This document shows, piece after piece, positions 5,216 through 6,327 of a stretch of 6,327 bases of DNA. The stretch is from Eubacterium sp. (lineage in GTDB: Bacteria; Bacillota; Clostridia; Lachnospirales; Lachnospiraceae): NCBI GenBank assembly GCA_017616955.1, contig JAFZXD010000232.1:1-6327 (forward strand), read 5' to 3'. Positions within the stretch are counted from its first letter, which is position 1; each line of letters opens with the position of its first letter. The translations under genes were made by a program, and so were the position numbers. The notes beneath the pieces were generated by a model that worked only from the letters and a program-made list of their open reading frames with translations, was not told the origin of the DNA and did not search any database.

Positions 5216-6327
5216 TTAATCCTCAATCCCGTATTGAGTTTTTAGTTCCTGTGAGAGCTCTGCATCCTGAAGGATGTTCTTAGCTTTTTCAATCAGTTCA
5301 TCTACGGTGTATCTCTTGTAGTATCCTATCGTCACATCGTCTTTTTGACTGTATGACTGTGTGATAAATGAATCAGATATCTTATGATGTCCGAAGCAGT
5401 CTTCAATATAAGCTATCTGAACACCGCTTTCCATATCAACCATATCAGTCATCTTGTCCATCTGGATGTACATAAGGTTATTGTCAATATCTACGTCAAA
5501 TAAGACAGGTTCATCGAAATTATATAATACCATAACGTCTGTCTTTCTCTTAAAGTCTCCCTTCGATGTATACCAGTGGAGACTTCCGTCATTGAACAGC
5601 ACTAAGAATTCATCTCTTTCAGGGATAAATGTCATACCTATCACAGTAAGTCCGGCACATTCTATGGTCTGGTCGACCTCACCACTTGCTTTAACCAGGC
5701 GAATACTTCTTCTGTCGGCTATGGCAAATCCTTCTTCGGTCCCGTTCTCGGATATGCATTCATTCTTTACAAAGTCTTCATCGGAATCAATGATCCTTAT
5801 ATTGCCATCGGATATATTGATAACACAGTTCTTGTCTCCCGAATATAAGACCGCTCCCGCTTTATCATATAATCTTGGAGCTGCTTTTGAATATCCGCAC
5901 TCATCCGGAATAGCATATTCCTTCTTCTCTTTAGACTGAAGATCATATACTCCAACGAAGGACTCCATATGTTCTTTTCTAAAGACGTATACCAGTTTTC
6001 CATCCTGGAGTTCGGCTGAGTTCTCAAGATTGGAACCCATATTGAACAGTTCCTCAGATGTCTGTTCTCCGGTCATGATATCCACATAGATCAGTTCAAA
6101 CTTATCTTCATTATCATATCCCAGACACAGGCTGTTCTTGTAGCATCCGAGTATCTTATACTTTGATGCCCTATCTCCGGCAAGTTCAACAGAATTGATC
6201 TTGAATTCACCTGCCAGACCATATGTGGCAAGATACACTTTTTCATCAATGTCATAGAGAATACCAAGCATCTGGTCGTTCATATAGAATCTATTATTGA
6301 CTCCCGATACAGTGATATCATCCTTAA
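5216..6327 (-). CDS. Beta-propeller-like protein, C-terminal part (5' end outside window)
   Basis: An ATG exists at 6283 (355 codons to the stop), but the frame stays open to the window edge with the same kind of sequence (KDDITVSGVNNRFY) and no ribosome site stands at a proper distance before 6283. I therefore treat the gene as truncated at its 5' end. The protein shows repeated short beta-strand patterns of WD40/quinoprotein-like blades, for example GVYDLQSKEKKEY (from residue 111, counted from the Met at 6283), LVLFNDGSLHWYTSKGD (227-243) and MYIQMDKMTDMVDMESG (271-287). Residues 325-353 (YTVDELIEKAKNIL...LSQELKTQYGI) are a helical tail resembling the one that closes many large bacterial WD40-repeat proteins. 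Such proteins often carry an N-terminal effector or NTPase domain, such as TIR or STAND; whether this one does cannot be seen. No cysteine- or metal-binding cluster is apparent. The downstream neighbour is the secreted repeat protein. Confidence 0.75.
   Translation of the reverse strand, partial: KDDITVSGVNNRFYMNDQMLGILYDIDEKVYLATYGLAGEFKINSVELAGDRASKYKILGCYKNSLCLGYDNEDKFELIYVDIMTGEQTSEELFNMGSNLENSAELQDGKLVYVFRKEHMESFVGVYDLQSKEKKEYAIPDECGYSKAAPRLYDKAGAVLYSGDKNCVINISDGNIRIIDSDEDFVKNECISENGTEEGFAIADRRSIRLVKASGEVDQTIECAGLTVIGMTFIPERDEFLVLFNDGSLHWYTSKGDFKRKTDVMVLYNFDEPVLFDVDIDNNLMYIQMDKMTDMVDMESGVQIAYIEDCFGHHKISDSFITQSYSQKDDVTIGYYKRYTVDELIEKAKNILQDAELSQELKTQYGIED

Noticed and set aside
5222..5243. 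Hairpin CTCAAT/ATTGAG followed by TTTTT on the plus strand, terminator-like
   Set aside because: The stem is only 6 bp and A/T-rich, it lies within the coding end of the beta-propeller gene, and there is no plus-strand gene for it to terminate; on the minus strand no T-run follows.
6281..6283. ATG at 6283 as the true start of the beta-propeller gene
   Set aside because: The frame is open to the window edge with similar sequence and the nearest purine-rich site (GGGAG, 6301-6305) is about 17 bases away, too far.

Overview
The window looks like chromosomal DNA of a low-to-middling GC Gram-positive anaerobe (Bacillota, class Clostridia; Lachnospiraceae is my best guess). The grounds are strong AGGAG-type ribosome binding sites, a FeoA-FeoB fusion protein, a standard OmpR-type regulator and a Lys/Asn-rich secreted repeat protein. 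This is judged by eye, and no rRNA or other marker gene is present. All six supported genes lie on the minus strand, so transcription runs from high to low coordinates. I found no supported plus-strand gene, RNA gene, insertion sequence, integrase, CRISPR array or replication origin.

Region A (6327 to 4353) is accessory-looking. It starts with the 3' part of a gene for a beta-propeller-like protein whose 5' end lies outside the window. Only 21 bp downstream follows an exported, Lys-rich protein built of about eight YD-like repeats with a period near 28 residues. Region B (4352 to 3911) is a one-gene unit: a sigma-A-like promoter, a very good ribosome binding site, a 95-residue protein of unknown function and a strong intrinsic terminator. 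The start of that small gene should be moved downstream to the ATG at 4249.

Region C (3873 to 1) is the functional core. A near-consensus promoter (TTGACA, 17 bp, TATCAT) with an A/T-rich dyad over the predicted transcription start drives a fused FeoA-FeoB ferrous iron transporter, whose two parts are joined by a histidine-rich linker. It is followed 54 bp later by an OmpR/PhoB-family response regulator, and 13 bp after that by a peptidase family S66 protein (LD-carboxypeptidase / MccF type) cut off by the window edge at codon 226. The last two genes are almost certainly co-transcribed, and feoAB may read through into them because no terminator is visible in the 54-bp gap. No histidine kinase is seen inside the window; one could lie below coordinate 1.

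The gene families in region C are all known. The less ordinary points are the His-rich linker, the order feoAB / response regulator / S66 peptidase, the candidate operator at the feoAB promoter, and the pairing of a beta-propeller protein with a secreted YD-repeat protein. I do not see convincing evidence for a wholly new system.
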